DNA from: GCA-2737725 sp965229355
GTDB taxonomy: Bacteria; Pseudomonadota; Alphaproteobacteria; Rhodospirillales; Rhodospirillaceae
Length of the DNA stretch: 64,000 nt
Direction: 5' to 3'
NCBI GenBank assembly: GCA_965229355.1
Contig: OZ245869.1
Span: 1,116,001-1,180,000 of the forward strand
Made by a program: the position numbers and the translations under genes. Positions 43,164-51,774 of this stretch are shown one piece after another. Position 1 is the stretch's first letter. Every line of letters begins with the position of its first letter. The notes beneath the pieces were generated by a model, which worked only from the letters and a program-made list of their open reading frames with translations, had not been told where the DNA came from and made no database searches.

Positions 43164-43541
43164 TTAAAGACCTAAAACCACAGCCCAGAGCACACCTGCC
43201 ACAACCAGCACGCCAACACCGGTGGCGACAATGGCTTTACGGCGCACATCTGGCTGTGCCGCCATCATGCTCCGCAAGCTGACCTGAGGGGCAATCACAC
43301 AAAAAGCGCCTTCGGCGACCAAGAGCCACCCAAACGCTGAAAGGACCAAGGCCGGTCCATCCCAGATATTGTGAAAGACCACAACAACGATGCCTATAAG
43401 ACCGACAATGGCACCGTGCCCGCGAACAGCCATAGCGCCGTGCGACATCAATGTTTGATAGTACTCAGTCCAAAATTGACTGCGATAGATTTGGCTTAAG
43501 CCAGTCGCGCTGAGAACAAATGCGGCAACAACAACGAACAC
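43164..43541 (-). CDS. Small hydrophobic membrane protein, unknown function
   Basis: 125 residues, GTG start 12 bases after the DUF4139 gene. About four membrane helices are visible (FVVVAAFVLSATGLS, GAIVGLIGIVVVVFHNIW, ALVLSAFGWLLVAEGAFCVI, AIVATGVGVLVVAGVLWAVV). The middle contains HGAMAVRGHGAIVGL and FHNIWDGP, polar residues between helices. I do not recognise the family. Its location implies co-transcription with the DUF4139 gene. Confidence 0.6.
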   Translation of the reverse strand: MFVVVAAFVLSATGLSQIYRSQFWTEYYQTLMSHGAMAVRGHGAIVGLIGIVVVVFHNIWDGPALVLSAFGWLLVAEGAFCVIAPQVSLRSMMAAQPDVRRKAIVATGVGVLVVAGVLWAVVLGL

Positions 43542-43553
43542 GTCGGACCAAAC

Positions 43554-44981
43554 CTAGAAGGATATTTTCACACTGTAATCCAACACCACTTGGCCCTTAG
43601 CAGGGACTGTGACCGTCCACTGTGCAATTTGCGCGTTGGCTTTATCGTGGGGTTGGCTTTCGCGCGTGATTTCCCATGATCCGGCAATCGGTTCAATCAC
43701 TTTCACAGTGACCGGTTTCGACTTAGCGTTTTTCAACGTGACGGCCCAAGCCGCTAATGTCACGCGGTCAGAAGCTCGCACAAAGCTTTTTTGTTCACGC
43801 TCAGATGTGACATCGAAATCGCGACCTGTAACGATACGCACGTCAGCGCCTTCGGCCGTATGCTCAAGCTGACTTTCACCCAAGAACTGCGGTGCACCGC
43901 TGGCATCTTGGCCATAGACGCGCACAACACCGGCAGGAAGCGGCAGCCCTAACCCAGAGGCCTTATCGTTCTTCAGCGTAATTACGGTCTCGGCCTGTGT
44001 GACCGGCGGACGTTCCGGCATTTGCTGCTGATAGAAATAAGCTTCACCACGCACAGTGTATTCTTGCTGTGCTGCAATACCTGTGCCGCCCAGCAATGAG
44101 AGTTGCTTACTGCGGTTATTGTCCACGGTCACCGGCGTTGCGATATCGTACATGTGATATCCGCTGATGGATTGTTCTTGGATGTCAGCTGCGGGCGCGG
44201 CAGCCATCGCCATCATTTCAGGCGCGCCTCGGCGCTGTGCTTTTGCCATCGGTATGGGGCGTGCAGCTGTGCGATTCACCTGACCTGAAATCAACTTCAC
44301 TTTCGCCGCCTTAAAATCTCCGCCGGTGCTGTTGGTGATCGTGGCCCAGGCGGCCAAGTCCAGCTTCTTGGCATCAGCGTCGTACTCGGCGACATACGTT
44401 GTCTGCCACGACAAGCCGTTAGTAAGGTAGCTCAGTTCGACTTTGTTATCTTTGTTTGGCGTGCCGCGCGCGGTGATCAGCAGTGTCGGTGTGGCGCGCA
44501 AGCCCGGCGGTAAGCTATCGAAGACAATGCGTCCAGCGACTTGGGCGTGAATTTTACCTCCGATATCCAGCACAACGCCCTGATCAACGCCGATCACTTT
44601 CGCGCGCTCAATCGTATCGCGCCCGGTCGACGGATTGGCCGTATAAACGCTGACCTCTTGACCGAGCGAACGCTGCAACAAGGCTTGCTGCGAGATCACA
44701 TCAAAATCAAATGTCTGCTCCAGAACTTTCAAAGGATCGCCAGAGATCGCCCTGAACAGAACCGTATCAGGCTGCAATTGCCGGCTGACATCTGCAAAGG
44801 CCAGGGTGGTTTCCGCTTTGGGTAATTTCAGATCGCGCTGATCCTTCACCAGCGCCAAATTGTTTTCGTAAATCGTCAGTTCCAGCGCTTTACGGGCTTC
44901 AAGCGGCACCACCACTTCTTGCGCGTAGGCCTGGAAGGCCAGCAAAGCTGTGGAAGCGAAAGCGATTTGGCGAAGTGTCAT
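43554..44981 (-). CDS. DUF4139 domain protein, exported
   Basis: 475 residues from ATG (cat at 44979-44981), with GAGAG about 7 bases upstream. The signal peptide MTLRQIAFASTALLAFQAYA is cleaved near residue 20. The mature protein is mostly beta, with the DUF4139 segments LTIYENNLALVKDQRDLKL, VELSYLTNGLSWQTTYVAEYD, AAWATITNSTGGDFKAAKVKLISG and TLKNAKSKPVTVKVIEPIAGSWEI. The family is found in periplasmic or surface proteins of unknown biochemical role. No catalytic motif is apparent. Confidence 0.8.
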   Translation of the reverse strand: MTLRQIAFASTALLAFQAYAQEVVVPLEARKALELTIYENNLALVKDQRDLKLPKAETTLAFADVSRQLQPDTVLFRAISGDPLKVLEQTFDFDVISQQALLQRSLGQEVSVYTANPSTGRDTIERAKVIGVDQGVVLDIGGKIHAQVAGRIVFDSLPPGLRATPTLLITARGTPNKDNKVELSYLTNGLSWQTTYVAEYDADAKKLDLAAWATITNSTGGDFKAAKVKLISGQVNRTAARPIPMAKAQRRGAPEMMAMAAAPAADIQEQSISGYHMYDIATPVTVDNNRSKQLSLLGGTGIAAQQEYTVRGEAYFYQQQMPERPPVTQAETVITLKNDKASGLGLPLPAGVVRVYGQDASGAPQFLGESQLEHTAEGADVRIVTGRDFDVTSEREQKSFVRASDRVTLAAWAVTLKNAKSKPVTVKVIEPIAGSWEITRESQPHDKANAQIAQWTVTVPAKGQVVLDYSVKISF

Positions 44982-45024
44982 GTGCGAAACTCTCAAAATG
45001 AAAGGGCTTGATGTGACGAAAGCG

Positions 45025-45052
45025 TTGGCCCGCGGATTCCGATCACTATAGA
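45025..45052 (+). promoter_or_regulatory. Possible sigma-70 promoter of rmuC
   Basis: TTGGCC (45025-45030), a 16-base spacer and TATAGA (45047-45052) lie 54 bases before the rmuC GTG, in a short divergent region shared with the DUF4139 gene. The -35 box is weak. Confidence 0.5.
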
Positions 45053-45105
45053 ATCATCAGAAATATTGGCTGCATCATGGCAGCGAACCCCCGGAGCATA
45101 AAGCT

Positions 45106-46254
45106 GTGTTAACGACGTTTGCGGCCTTAACCATTGTTGCTATTGCTCTGGCTGCTGTTGCGATTTTCGCAGGCATACGCGCAATGAACACCTCGCGACA
45201 GGACGGCGACCGCATGACCATGCTGTCGGAAGCTATGACCCGGCTGGCGGAGAACCAATCCACGCTGAACGGGCGTCTTGCGCAAATGGCAGAGGGGCAA
45301 GTGGCCGGACAGGCCAGCATGGCCGAGCGCTTGCAGTCACAAGAACGCAATGTGACTAAGATTCTGGATGAACGCTTGGCCGAGGTGACGCGCCGCGTCG
45401 GTGAAAATTTGGTGCAAGCCAGTGAGAAAACTGGCGAAAGCCTGACGGCCCTTCAAGCGCGCATGGCTGTCATTGATGCCGCCCAGAAAAATATCGCTGA
45501 CCTGTCGCAAAGCGTGACCAGCTTGCGTCAGCTGTTGTCCAATAAACAAGCCCGCGGCGCGGTCGCACAAACGCAGATGGAAGATCTCGTGCGCGACATG
45601 CTCCCACCTGAGTACTTCGAGTTTCAGCATACGTTGTCGAACGGCAAACGCGCCGACTGCATTTTGAAGCTGCCGAACCCGCCAGGGTCCTTATGCGTCG
45701 ATTCCAAACACCCGTTGGAATCTTTCGCGCGGATGTTAGATGCCGAAACCGATGATCTACGCCGTGTTGCCATGCGCGATTTTGCACGCGACGTGGAAAA
45801 GCATATCGATGACATCGCCGACAAATACATCATCGCCGGTGAAACAGGCGACGTGGCCCTGATGTTTGTACCGTCGGATTCGATCTTTGTGGAATTGCAG
45901 AGCAACTTCCAAAGCACCGTGCAGTATGGTTTCAAGCGCAAAGTGTTCCTGGTCTCGCCAAACTCACTTTGGGCGATTTTAAACACGGTCCGCGCCCTGA
46001 TTCGCGATGCCAAGATCCGTGATCAAGCCGTCGCTTTACAGGCGGAGATCGGAAAAATGATGGAGGACGTGACGCGCCTTCAAGATCGTGTCGTGAAGCT
46101 CGGCAGCCACTTCAAGCAGGCCACCGACGACGTGCGCCTGATCGAAACCTCGACAACGAAAATTCTTAAGCGCGGTACGAACATTGCCCACGTCAATTTC
46201 GAGAAATCTGACGTCGCAGCGACTCTGGCGTTGGATGACGATTCTAACGCCTAA
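45106..46254 (+). CDS. rmuC: DNA recombination protein RmuC
   Basis: 382 residues, GTG start with CCGGAG 9 bases upstream. An N-terminal membrane helix (FAALTIVAIALAAVAIFAGI) is followed by a long coiled coil (40-170) and the RmuC nuclease-like domain: DMLPPEYFEFQHTLSNGKRADCILKLP, then CVDSKHPLESFARM (the D-x-K pattern of restriction-like folds), ADKYIIAGETGDVALMFVPSD and VFLVSPNSLWAILNTVRALIRD. It limits DNA inversions at short repeats in E. coli. It is monocistronic, ended by the following terminator. Confidence 0.92.
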   Translation: MLTTFAALTIVAIALAAVAIFAGIRAMNTSRQDGDRMTMLSEAMTRLAENQSTLNGRLAQMAEGQVAGQASMAERLQSQERNVTKILDERLAEVTRRVGENLVQASEKTGESLTALQARMAVIDAAQKNIADLSQSVTSLRQLLSNKQARGAVAQTQMEDLVRDMLPPEYFEFQHTLSNGKRADCILKLPNPPGSLCVDSKHPLESFARMLDAETDDLRRVAMRDFARDVEKHIDDIADKYIIAGETGDVALMFVPSDSIFVELQSNFQSTVQYGFKRKVFLVSPNSLWAILNTVRALIRDAKIRDQAVALQAEIGKMMEDVTRLQDRVVKLGSHFKQATDDVRLIETSTTKILKRGTNIAHVNFEKSDVAATLALDDDSNA

Positions 46255-46269
46255 GATTGAACGCAAAAA

Positions 46270-46304
46270 AACGGCCGCAGCTTTTCAACTGCAGCCGTTT
46301 TGAT
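46270..46304. terminator. Bidirectional terminator between rmuC and the DUF4136 gene
   Basis: ACGGCCGCAG and CTGCAGCCGT form a 10-bp stem with one mismatch around CTTTTCAA, with an A-run before and TTTT after. It fits convergent genes ending at 46254 and 46316. Confidence 0.82.
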
Positions 46305-46315
46305 AACCGATAAAT

Positions 46316-47005
46316 CTAGTAGCTCGAACGCGGGCTTGGCGCTGGCGTTCTGTTTTGCTCAACACTTTGCGGCACTTCAACGCGCACTGTGCGTGTTGAG
46401 CCAGATGCGCCCGGGAAGTCACGGAAGATCGCATCCAGGATATACGGCATCACCGGCGACAACTGGCCATTCAAGCCTTCGCTTAAAGCACGGCCTTCAA
46501 ACACGCGCTCGGCTTTATCGGTTGCGTAAGTGGCACCCTTGTACATCGTCAACTCAACGTGGCGCGTGTAGATTTGCTCGGTTGTTGTGTAGTTGTCGTA
46601 CCAAGGATCGTAAGCACCACCGAACGCCCAGGCATTCCGGCGACCGTAGTAGCCCGAACCGAAACCAAAGCCGACACTGACATTACCCGTGCGTGAACGC
46701 ACATCGGGTGACGGACCATCAACATCGTAATCCAGCGTGACGACGTAATCGGCCTTACCTGTAGTGCCGGTAAACTGCTTCAAACCCAACGCGGTCAGTT
46801 TCACATTCACCAAGTCAGCGTACTGGCGATATTCCAGGCTTTGTTCCTGGTCACGGTTCAGTGCGGTGATGGCAAACGTTTGTCCCGAGGGCGACGCAGG
46901 CAGCGTGTGGAAGCGCGTCACATCAGATGTAACGTACTTTGGGCTGACGCACGCCGCTAACCCGAGCGCTGCAACAGCGGCGACGATAATTGAGCGAAAT
47001 TTCAT
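46316..47005 (-). CDS. DUF4136 lipoprotein
   Basis: 229 residues. The signal ends in the lipobox GLAAC with Cys near residue 19. The domain has VTRFHTLPASPSGQTFAI, then a conserved Asp/Tyr-rich strand region (ADYVVTLDYDVDG), a Gly/Tyr/Trp-rich loop (SVGFGFGSGYYGRRNAWAFGG) and ELTMYKGA ... VFEGRALSEG. These are DUF4136 family features; the function is unknown, probably in the outer membrane or periplasm. The transcript ends at the shared terminator. Confidence 0.82.
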   Translation of the reverse strand: MKFRSIIVAAVAALGLAACVSPKYVTSDVTRFHTLPASPSGQTFAITALNRDQEQSLEYRQYADLVNVKLTALGLKQFTGTTGKADYVVTLDYDVDGPSPDVRSRTGNVSVGFGFGSGYYGRRNAWAFGGAYDPWYDNYTTTEQIYTRHVELTMYKGATYATDKAERVFEGRALSEGLNGQLSPVMPYILDAIFRDFPGASGSTRTVRVEVPQSVEQNRTPAPSPRSSY

Positions 47006-47228
47006 GTCTTCCTCCTGACGCGACCGTCCCAGATAGCGCGTCTTTCAATTTAATCTGTTGCATGACCACAAACACGCGACAAGTAGGGCCTGCGACAAGT
47101 GTGGTGCCAATCATCATATTTCAAGAGCGATCTTGCGATTCAAATATGGCTGTCCTGTGGCGGCTCGGGACCCTGCGAATCGGTAACCATGTCAGCGATA
47201 GGCAGCCTGTTACAGAGGCCCGCTTACA

Positions 47229-47822
47229 TTACATGGGCCTGCGGGCTTTAAGAGCCGCAGAGATCGTCCCATCGTCCAAGTAGTCCAACTCGCCGCCCAC
47301 CGGCACGCCGTGCGCCAAACCTGAAATTGTAATGCCGGTTTCTTTCAGCCGGTCGGCAATGTAGTGCGCCGTGGTTTGGCCATCGACCGTCGCACTTAAA
47401 GCGAGAACGACTTCCTTCACCACGCCGCTTCTCACGCGCGTCATCAGCCGGTCGATTTTCAGATCATCAGGGCCAATGCCATCAATCGGCGACAACAAGC
47501 CGCCGGTGACATGGTACTTGCCTTTAAAGGCTGCAGTGCGTTCCAACGCCCATAAATCTGATACGCCCTCAACCACACACACCAGCGAGCCGTCACGGCG
47601 TGTATCCGTACAAATAGAGCATGGGTCTTGGCTGTCGTAGTTGCCGCAGGTTTGGCAAATACGCACCGCTTCGGCTGCCGCCTGCATGGTGCGCACCAGC
47701 GGATCGAGCATACTTTCGCGCTTTTTCAACAACGCAAGCGCAATGCGCCGCGCCGAGCGCGGGCCCAAGCCTGGCAATTTTGAAAGGTGACGGATCAGCG
47801 CTTCGATTTCAGCGCCAGCCAT
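47229..47822 (-). CDS. recR: Recombination protein RecR
   Basis: 197 residues. The helix-hairpin-helix LSKLPGLGPRSARRIAL, the C4 zinc finger CQTCGNYDSQDPCSIC, and a Toprim domain (VCVVEGVSDLWALE, with Glu; GIGPDDLKIDRLMTR) are all present. The Walker-B-like and VPVGGELDYLDDGTI segments complete the family pattern. It works with RecF/RecO in gap repair. Last gene of dnaX-ebfC-recR. Confidence 0.96.
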   Translation of the reverse strand: MAGAEIEALIRHLSKLPGLGPRSARRIALALLKKRESMLDPLVRTMQAAAEAVRICQTCGNYDSQDPCSICTDTRRDGSLVCVVEGVSDLWALERTAAFKGKYHVTGGLLSPIDGIGPDDLKIDRLMTRVRSGVVKEVVLALSATVDGQTTAHYIADRLKETGITISGLAHGVPVGGELDYLDDGTISAALKARRPM

Positions 47823-47837
47823 GGGCGATACCCCAGA

Positions 47838-48161
47838 TTAGAACGGCATTTTGAAGCCGGGCGGCAGCGGTAAACCACCGGTAATTTTGCCCATTTCGGA
47901 CTGCGCCATCGCATCAGCTTTGGTCTTGGCATCATTGACGGCTGCAACAATCAAATCTTCCAACACTTCTTTTTCAGCCGGATTGATCAGCGACGGATCA
48001 ATCTTCAAACCGCGCAGTTCACCTTTGCCACTGACCGTGACATTGACCATGCCGCCGCCGGACGCGCCTGCGATTTCCATATCCGCCAGCTTCTGCTGCA
48101 TCTCGCCCATACGAGATTGCATCTCCTGAACTTTCTGCATCATCTGGCCGATATTCTTCAT
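47838..48161 (-). CDS. ebfC: YbaB/EbfC nucleoid-associated protein
   Basis: 107 residues from MKNIGQMMQKVQ, the usual start of the family; a GTG two codons upstream is in frame. The N-terminal coiled helix (QEMQSRMGEMQQKLADMEIAG) and the core GMVNVTVSGKGELRGLKIDPSLI followed by EKEVLEDLIVAAVNDAKTKAD match EbfC, a small dimeric DNA-binding protein. Its position between dnaX and recR is conserved in many bacteria. Confidence 0.95.
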   Translation of the reverse strand: MKNIGQMMQKVQEMQSRMGEMQQKLADMEIAGASGGGMVNVTVSGKGELRGLKIDPSLINPAEKEVLEDLIVAAVNDAKTKADAMAQSEMGKITGGLPLPPGFKMPF

Positions 48162-48190
48162 ACGCACGGTCTCCGATCTGTGTTCAAAAC

Positions 48191-49876
48191 TTAGTCTTTG
48201 GCAGGGTAGATGCGATCAACCTTCGCGCCGGGGAACGCATCCATCAATGACTTAATCAATGGGTCTTCCTTCACGTGGTCTTCTTCTTGCTCGTGCAGCG
48301 TTTTTTCGCCCGCAGCATTCGACACACTGACGACCCACCGCTGACCGGTCCACTGCGTGAGCTTCTTGCCCACTTGGCCCGCCAAATCAGCTGGCGCTTT
48401 TTCAGGGTTAAATTCGATGCGGCCTTCTTCGAACTTCACCAAGCGCACACCGCGCTTCAATGACGCCCACATGCCGACTTCGTTTTTCTTCTCGAACAAC
48501 GCGACGACATCGGCAAACGATTTCAGCGAAAATACTTCTGCTGGCGGAGCGGCAACGGGCTGTGCGACAGCCTGCGTTTGCGCAATCGGCATCGGGTTCG
48601 CTAATGCGGTCATGCCCACGGCCATTGCGCGCGGGGCTGGTGATGGTGAAGACGGCGCAGAGACGCGCGCAGGCGCTGCAACTGCACCGCCGCTTTGCAG
48701 CGTTTTCAAAGCATCGCTCGGCGTGGGCAGATCAGACGCATAGGCAAGTCTGATCAACAACATCTCGACGGCTTGTAATGGAAGCGGTGCCGAGCGTGCC
48801 TCGCCCAAGCCCTTCAGCAGCATTTGCCAAGCGCGCGATAACACTGCGACAGACAAGCCTTTGGCCATATCCACGCCGCGCGTGCGCTCGGTTTCAGCCA
48901 AGCCCGGATCACGCGCTGTCTCAGGCGAAATCTTGACGCGCGTCAGCCAGTGCACAAGTTCCAGCACGTCTTGCACGACCACGATGGGGTTGGCGCCCGC
49001 CGCATACTGATCGTGCATCATGGCCAGGGCTGCTTGCACATCGCCCTTCATGACGGCATCGAACAAATCGAACACCTTGGCGCGATCTGCCAAGCCCAAC
49101 ATATCGCGCACAGATTGCTCGGTGACGGTTTGATCGCCTGAACCGGTCGCTTGTGAAATCGCCTGATCTAAGATCGACAACCCATCGCGCGCAGACCCAT
49201 CGGCCGCACGGGCGATCAACTTCAACGCTTGATCTTCAATCTTGGCGCCTTCTTTTTGCGTCACGCTTGCAAACAAGGTCGCCAGTTCTTCTGACTCGAT
49301 CCGGCGCAAGTCAAAGCGCTGGCAGCGCGACAAGACCGTTACAGGCACTTTACGAATTTCTGTGGTCGCGAAAATAAACTTCACATGGGCTGGTGGTTCT
49401 TCCAGCGTTTTGAGCAAAGCGTTAAACGCTTTCTCCGACAGCATGTGTACTTCGTCGACGATGTAAACTTTGTAGCGCGCTGATGTGGGGCGGTAGCGCA
49501 CGCCATCCAACAGTTCACGGATGTCATCAATCCCGGTGCGGCTGGCGGCATCCATTTCCAACACGTCAACGTGACGGTCTTCAGCGATACCAACGCAGTG
49601 TACGCACACGCCGCATGGGTCAGTGGTCGGGCCACCGTTACCATCAACGCCAATGCAATTGAGGGCGCGCGCGATCAGACGCGCAGTCGTGGTTTTGCCA
49701 ACGCCGCGCACGCCGGTCAGCATATAGCCCTGGGCAATGCGGCCCGAGGTGATGGCGTTGGTGAGGGTGCGAACGACGGCTTCTTGGCCGATCAAATCAG
49801 AGAAGCGTGTGGGCCGGTATTTACGGGCCAGCACCCGATAGTCGGCAGCGCCTTTGTCGGATGCAACGTCGGTCAT
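48191..49876 (-). CDS. dnaX: DNA polymerase III subunit gamma/tau
   Basis: 561 residues. The clamp-loader ATPase has Walker A GVRGVGKTTTARLIA (about residue 56), a zinc module with C-x8-C-x2-C-type spacing (CIGVDGNGGPTTDPCGVCVHC), Walker B VYIVDEVHMLS and sensor 1 FATTEIRKVP with the SRC arginine finger region (VLSRCQRFDLRR). The C-terminal 200 residues (Ala/Pro linker, then SFADVVALFEKKNEVGMW...) are tau-like. It loads the sliding clamp and couples polymerase to helicase. The SRP RNA gene lies just upstream. Confidence 0.96.
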   Translation of the reverse strand: MTDVASDKGAADYRVLARKYRPTRFSDLIGQEAVVRTLTNAITSGRIAQGYMLTGVRGVGKTTTARLIARALNCIGVDGNGGPTTDPCGVCVHCVGIAEDRHVDVLEMDAASRTGIDDIRELLDGVRYRPTSARYKVYIVDEVHMLSEKAFNALLKTLEEPPAHVKFIFATTEIRKVPVTVLSRCQRFDLRRIESEELATLFASVTQKEGAKIEDQALKLIARAADGSARDGLSILDQAISQATGSGDQTVTEQSVRDMLGLADRAKVFDLFDAVMKGDVQAALAMMHDQYAAGANPIVVVQDVLELVHWLTRVKISPETARDPGLAETERTRGVDMAKGLSVAVLSRAWQMLLKGLGEARSAPLPLQAVEMLLIRLAYASDLPTPSDALKTLQSGGAVAAPARVSAPSSPSPAPRAMAVGMTALANPMPIAQTQAVAQPVAAPPAEVFSLKSFADVVALFEKKNEVGMWASLKRGVRLVKFEEGRIEFNPEKAPADLAGQVGKKLTQWTGQRWVVSVSNAAGEKTLHEQEEDHVKEDPLIKSLMDAFPGAKVDRIYPAKD

Positions 49877-49907
49877 GGGCTTAATATGCCTGACAAAACA
49901 AATAAGG

Positions 49908-50002
49908 CGAGAGACTGAACGGCGACCCGGATACGCTCGTTACGGCTGCTTCCTTCCGGACCTGACCGGGTTGGCGAGGTTTCCGTCCACCGCCAGCCTC
50001 TC
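49908..50002 (-). ncRNA. ffs: Signal recognition particle RNA (4.5S-type, bacterial small SRP)
   Basis: The minus strand carries the universal domain IV loop GTCAGGTCCGGAAGGAAGCAG, split here as GTCAGGTCC, GGAAG and GAAGCAG, which holds the tetraloop and symmetric loop that bind Ffh. The flanking arms pair: GAGAGGCTGG at the 5' end (around 50002) with the 3' end CAGTCTCTC (around 49909-49918), giving a hairpin of about 95 nucleotides. Ffh bound to this RNA targets membrane proteins. Location directly upstream of dnaX is common in proteobacteria. Ends are estimated to within a few bases. Confidence 0.93.
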
Positions 50003-50007
50003 AAGCG

Positions 50008-50038
50008 CATATATCGACTATCAGCCGCGTCCACGCAA
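50008..50038 (-). promoter_or_regulatory. Possible promoter of the SRP RNA
   Basis: On the minus strand TTGCGT (50033-50038) and TATATG (50008-50013) are 19 bases apart, with the -10 box 6 bases before the predicted RNA 5' end. The spacing is long, so the call is tentative. The rest of the 186-base region before gpmI shows nothing clearer. Confidence 0.35.
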
Positions 50039-50187
50039 GGCCGGGAACAGCTTTTTTGACGATTCAAAATGTTTCCCAACAGATTGATATCTCATACCTT
50101 TTTCATATTGATTTGTAGGGCACTTGCGCGCACACACTGAAGGCCCATAGCGCCCCTGTCTGACCCGCACTTATATTCGTTGGCACC

Positions 50188-51774
50188 ATGAGCACAGCAT
50201 CGTCCCTGTCCCGTCCCAAGCCCCTGATTCTCTGCATCTTGGATGGCTGGGGTCATCGCACCGACCCGGAAGACAATGCGATCGCGTTGGCGAATACGCC
50301 GAATTGGGACCGATTCTTGACCACCTATCCCCATGCCCTGGTTGAAACCAGTGGCCTGGATGTGGGTTTACCCACCGGCCAGATGGGGAACTCGGAAGTG
50401 GGCCACATGAACATTGGTGCTGGCCGCGTCATGATGCAGGAGCTGCCGCGCATTGATGCGGCTGTCGCCGACGGCACGCTAGCTACGAACCCCAAGCTGC
50501 AAGACTTCATTGCGAGCTTAAAGAAAAGCGGCGGTACCGCACACATTTTGGGCCTGATCTCGCCCGGTGGCGTACACTCGCACCAGGATCATATCGTCGC
50601 GTTAGCAAAAGCAATCAGCGATGCAGGCGTGCCGGTGCGCATCCATGCCTTCATGGATGGCCGCGACACCCCGCCGCAATCGGCTGCGGGCTTCATGGAA
50701 AAGTTTGCGAACGATGTCAGCACGCAAAAGCTGACCCAAATCGCGACCGTCGGTGGCCGCTATTACGGCATGGACCGCGACAAGCGCTGGGATCGTGTTG
50801 AGAAAACATACTTGGCGATTACCGAAGGCCAAGGCCCGACAGCGACAGACCCCGTGGCTGCTATTCGCGCCTCTTACGATGCAAAGGTGACCGACGAGTT
50901 CATGATCCCCGTCGTTCTGCCGGGTTATGCGGGCATGAAAGACGGTGACGGCATTCTGATGGGGAACTTCCGCGCGGACCGTGCGCGCCAAATTCTGACC
51001 GCGCTGCTAGACCCTCACTTTGACGGCTTGAAGCGCCCGCGTGCTATTCACTTCGCAACCGCCGCTGGCCTGACGGAATACTCAAGCGCGCTGAGCAAAT
51101 TGATGACGGCGCTGTACACCTCAGACAGCCCCAAGAACGTGCTGGGTGAAGTACTGTCGAAAGCGGGCCTAAAACAACTACGCATTGCCGAGACGGAAAA
51201 ATATGCGCACGTCACGTTCTTCCTCAACGGCGGCATTGAGGCTGAGTTTCCAGGCGAATCGCGCATCCTGGTGCCCAGCCCCAAGGTCGCAACGTACGAT
51301 TTGCAGCCCGAGATGTCGGCCAAGGACGTCACCGCGCACATCATCGAAGGCCTGCAAAACCAGGCTTATGATGTGGTGATCGTGAACTATGCCAACGGCG
51401 ATATGGTCGGCCACACCGGGATTTTATCCGCCGCCATTAAGGCCGCGGAAACCATCGATACCTGCCTGGGCCAATTGGAAGCAGCGGTGAAAGCCAGCGG
51501 CGGCATGATGCTGGTCAGTGCTGACCACGGCAACTTAGAGCAGATGCGCGATCACGCGACCGGCGAGCCCCATACGCAGCACACCGTGGGCGTGGTGCCT
51601 GTGGTGCTGGTGAACCCGCCTGTCACCGTGAAGTCGTTGAACGATGGCCGCTTGGCTGACCTGGCGCCCACAGTCTTGAACCTGATCGGCCTTGCCCAAC
51701 CGGCGGAAATGACAGGACATTCATTGGCGTCTTCAGCAGCAGCGGTAAACAATCAACACCGTGCCACGGCTTAA
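50188..51774 (+). CDS. gpmI: 2,3-bisphosphoglycerate-independent phosphoglycerate mutase
   Basis: 528 residues, the normal length of the two-domain metalloenzyme that interconverts 3- and 2-phosphoglycerate. Motifs: CILDGWGHR near the N-terminus (metal Asp), the phosphoserine nucleophile in MGNSEVGHMNIGAGR, the phosphotransferase domain HAFMDGRDTPPQSA, GRYYGMDRDKRWDR, NFRADRARQI, and the metal residues in VNYANGDMVGHTG and VSADHGNLEQM. The 3' end overlaps the start of the envC-like gene by 14 bases. Confidence 0.96.
   Translation: MSTASSLSRPKPLILCILDGWGHRTDPEDNAIALANTPNWDRFLTTYPHALVETSGLDVGLPTGQMGNSEVGHMNIGAGRVMMQELPRIDAAVADGTLATNPKLQDFIASLKKSGGTAHILGLISPGGVHSHQDHIVALAKAISDAGVPVRIHAFMDGRDTPPQSAAGFMEKFANDVSTQKLTQIATVGGRYYGMDRDKRWDRVEKTYLAITEGQGPTATDPVAAIRASYDAKVTDEFMIPVVLPGYAGMKDGDGILMGNFRADRARQILTALLDPHFDGLKRPRAIHFATAAGLTEYSSALSKLMTALYTSDSPKNVLGEVLSKAGLKQLRIAETEKYAHVTFFLNGGIEAEFPGESRILVPSPKVATYDLQPEMSAKDVTAHIIEGLQNQAYDVVIVNYANGDMVGHTGILSAAIKAAETIDTCLGQLEAAVKASGGMMLVSADHGNLEQMRDHATGEPHTQHTVGVVPVVLVNPPVTVKSLNDGRLADLAPTVLNLIGLAQPAEMTGHSLASSAAAVNNQHRATA

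Noticed and set aside
46990..47283. 97-residue open frame between the DUF4136 gene and recR
   Set aside because: It overlaps both neighbours on the opposite strand and lacks domain features.
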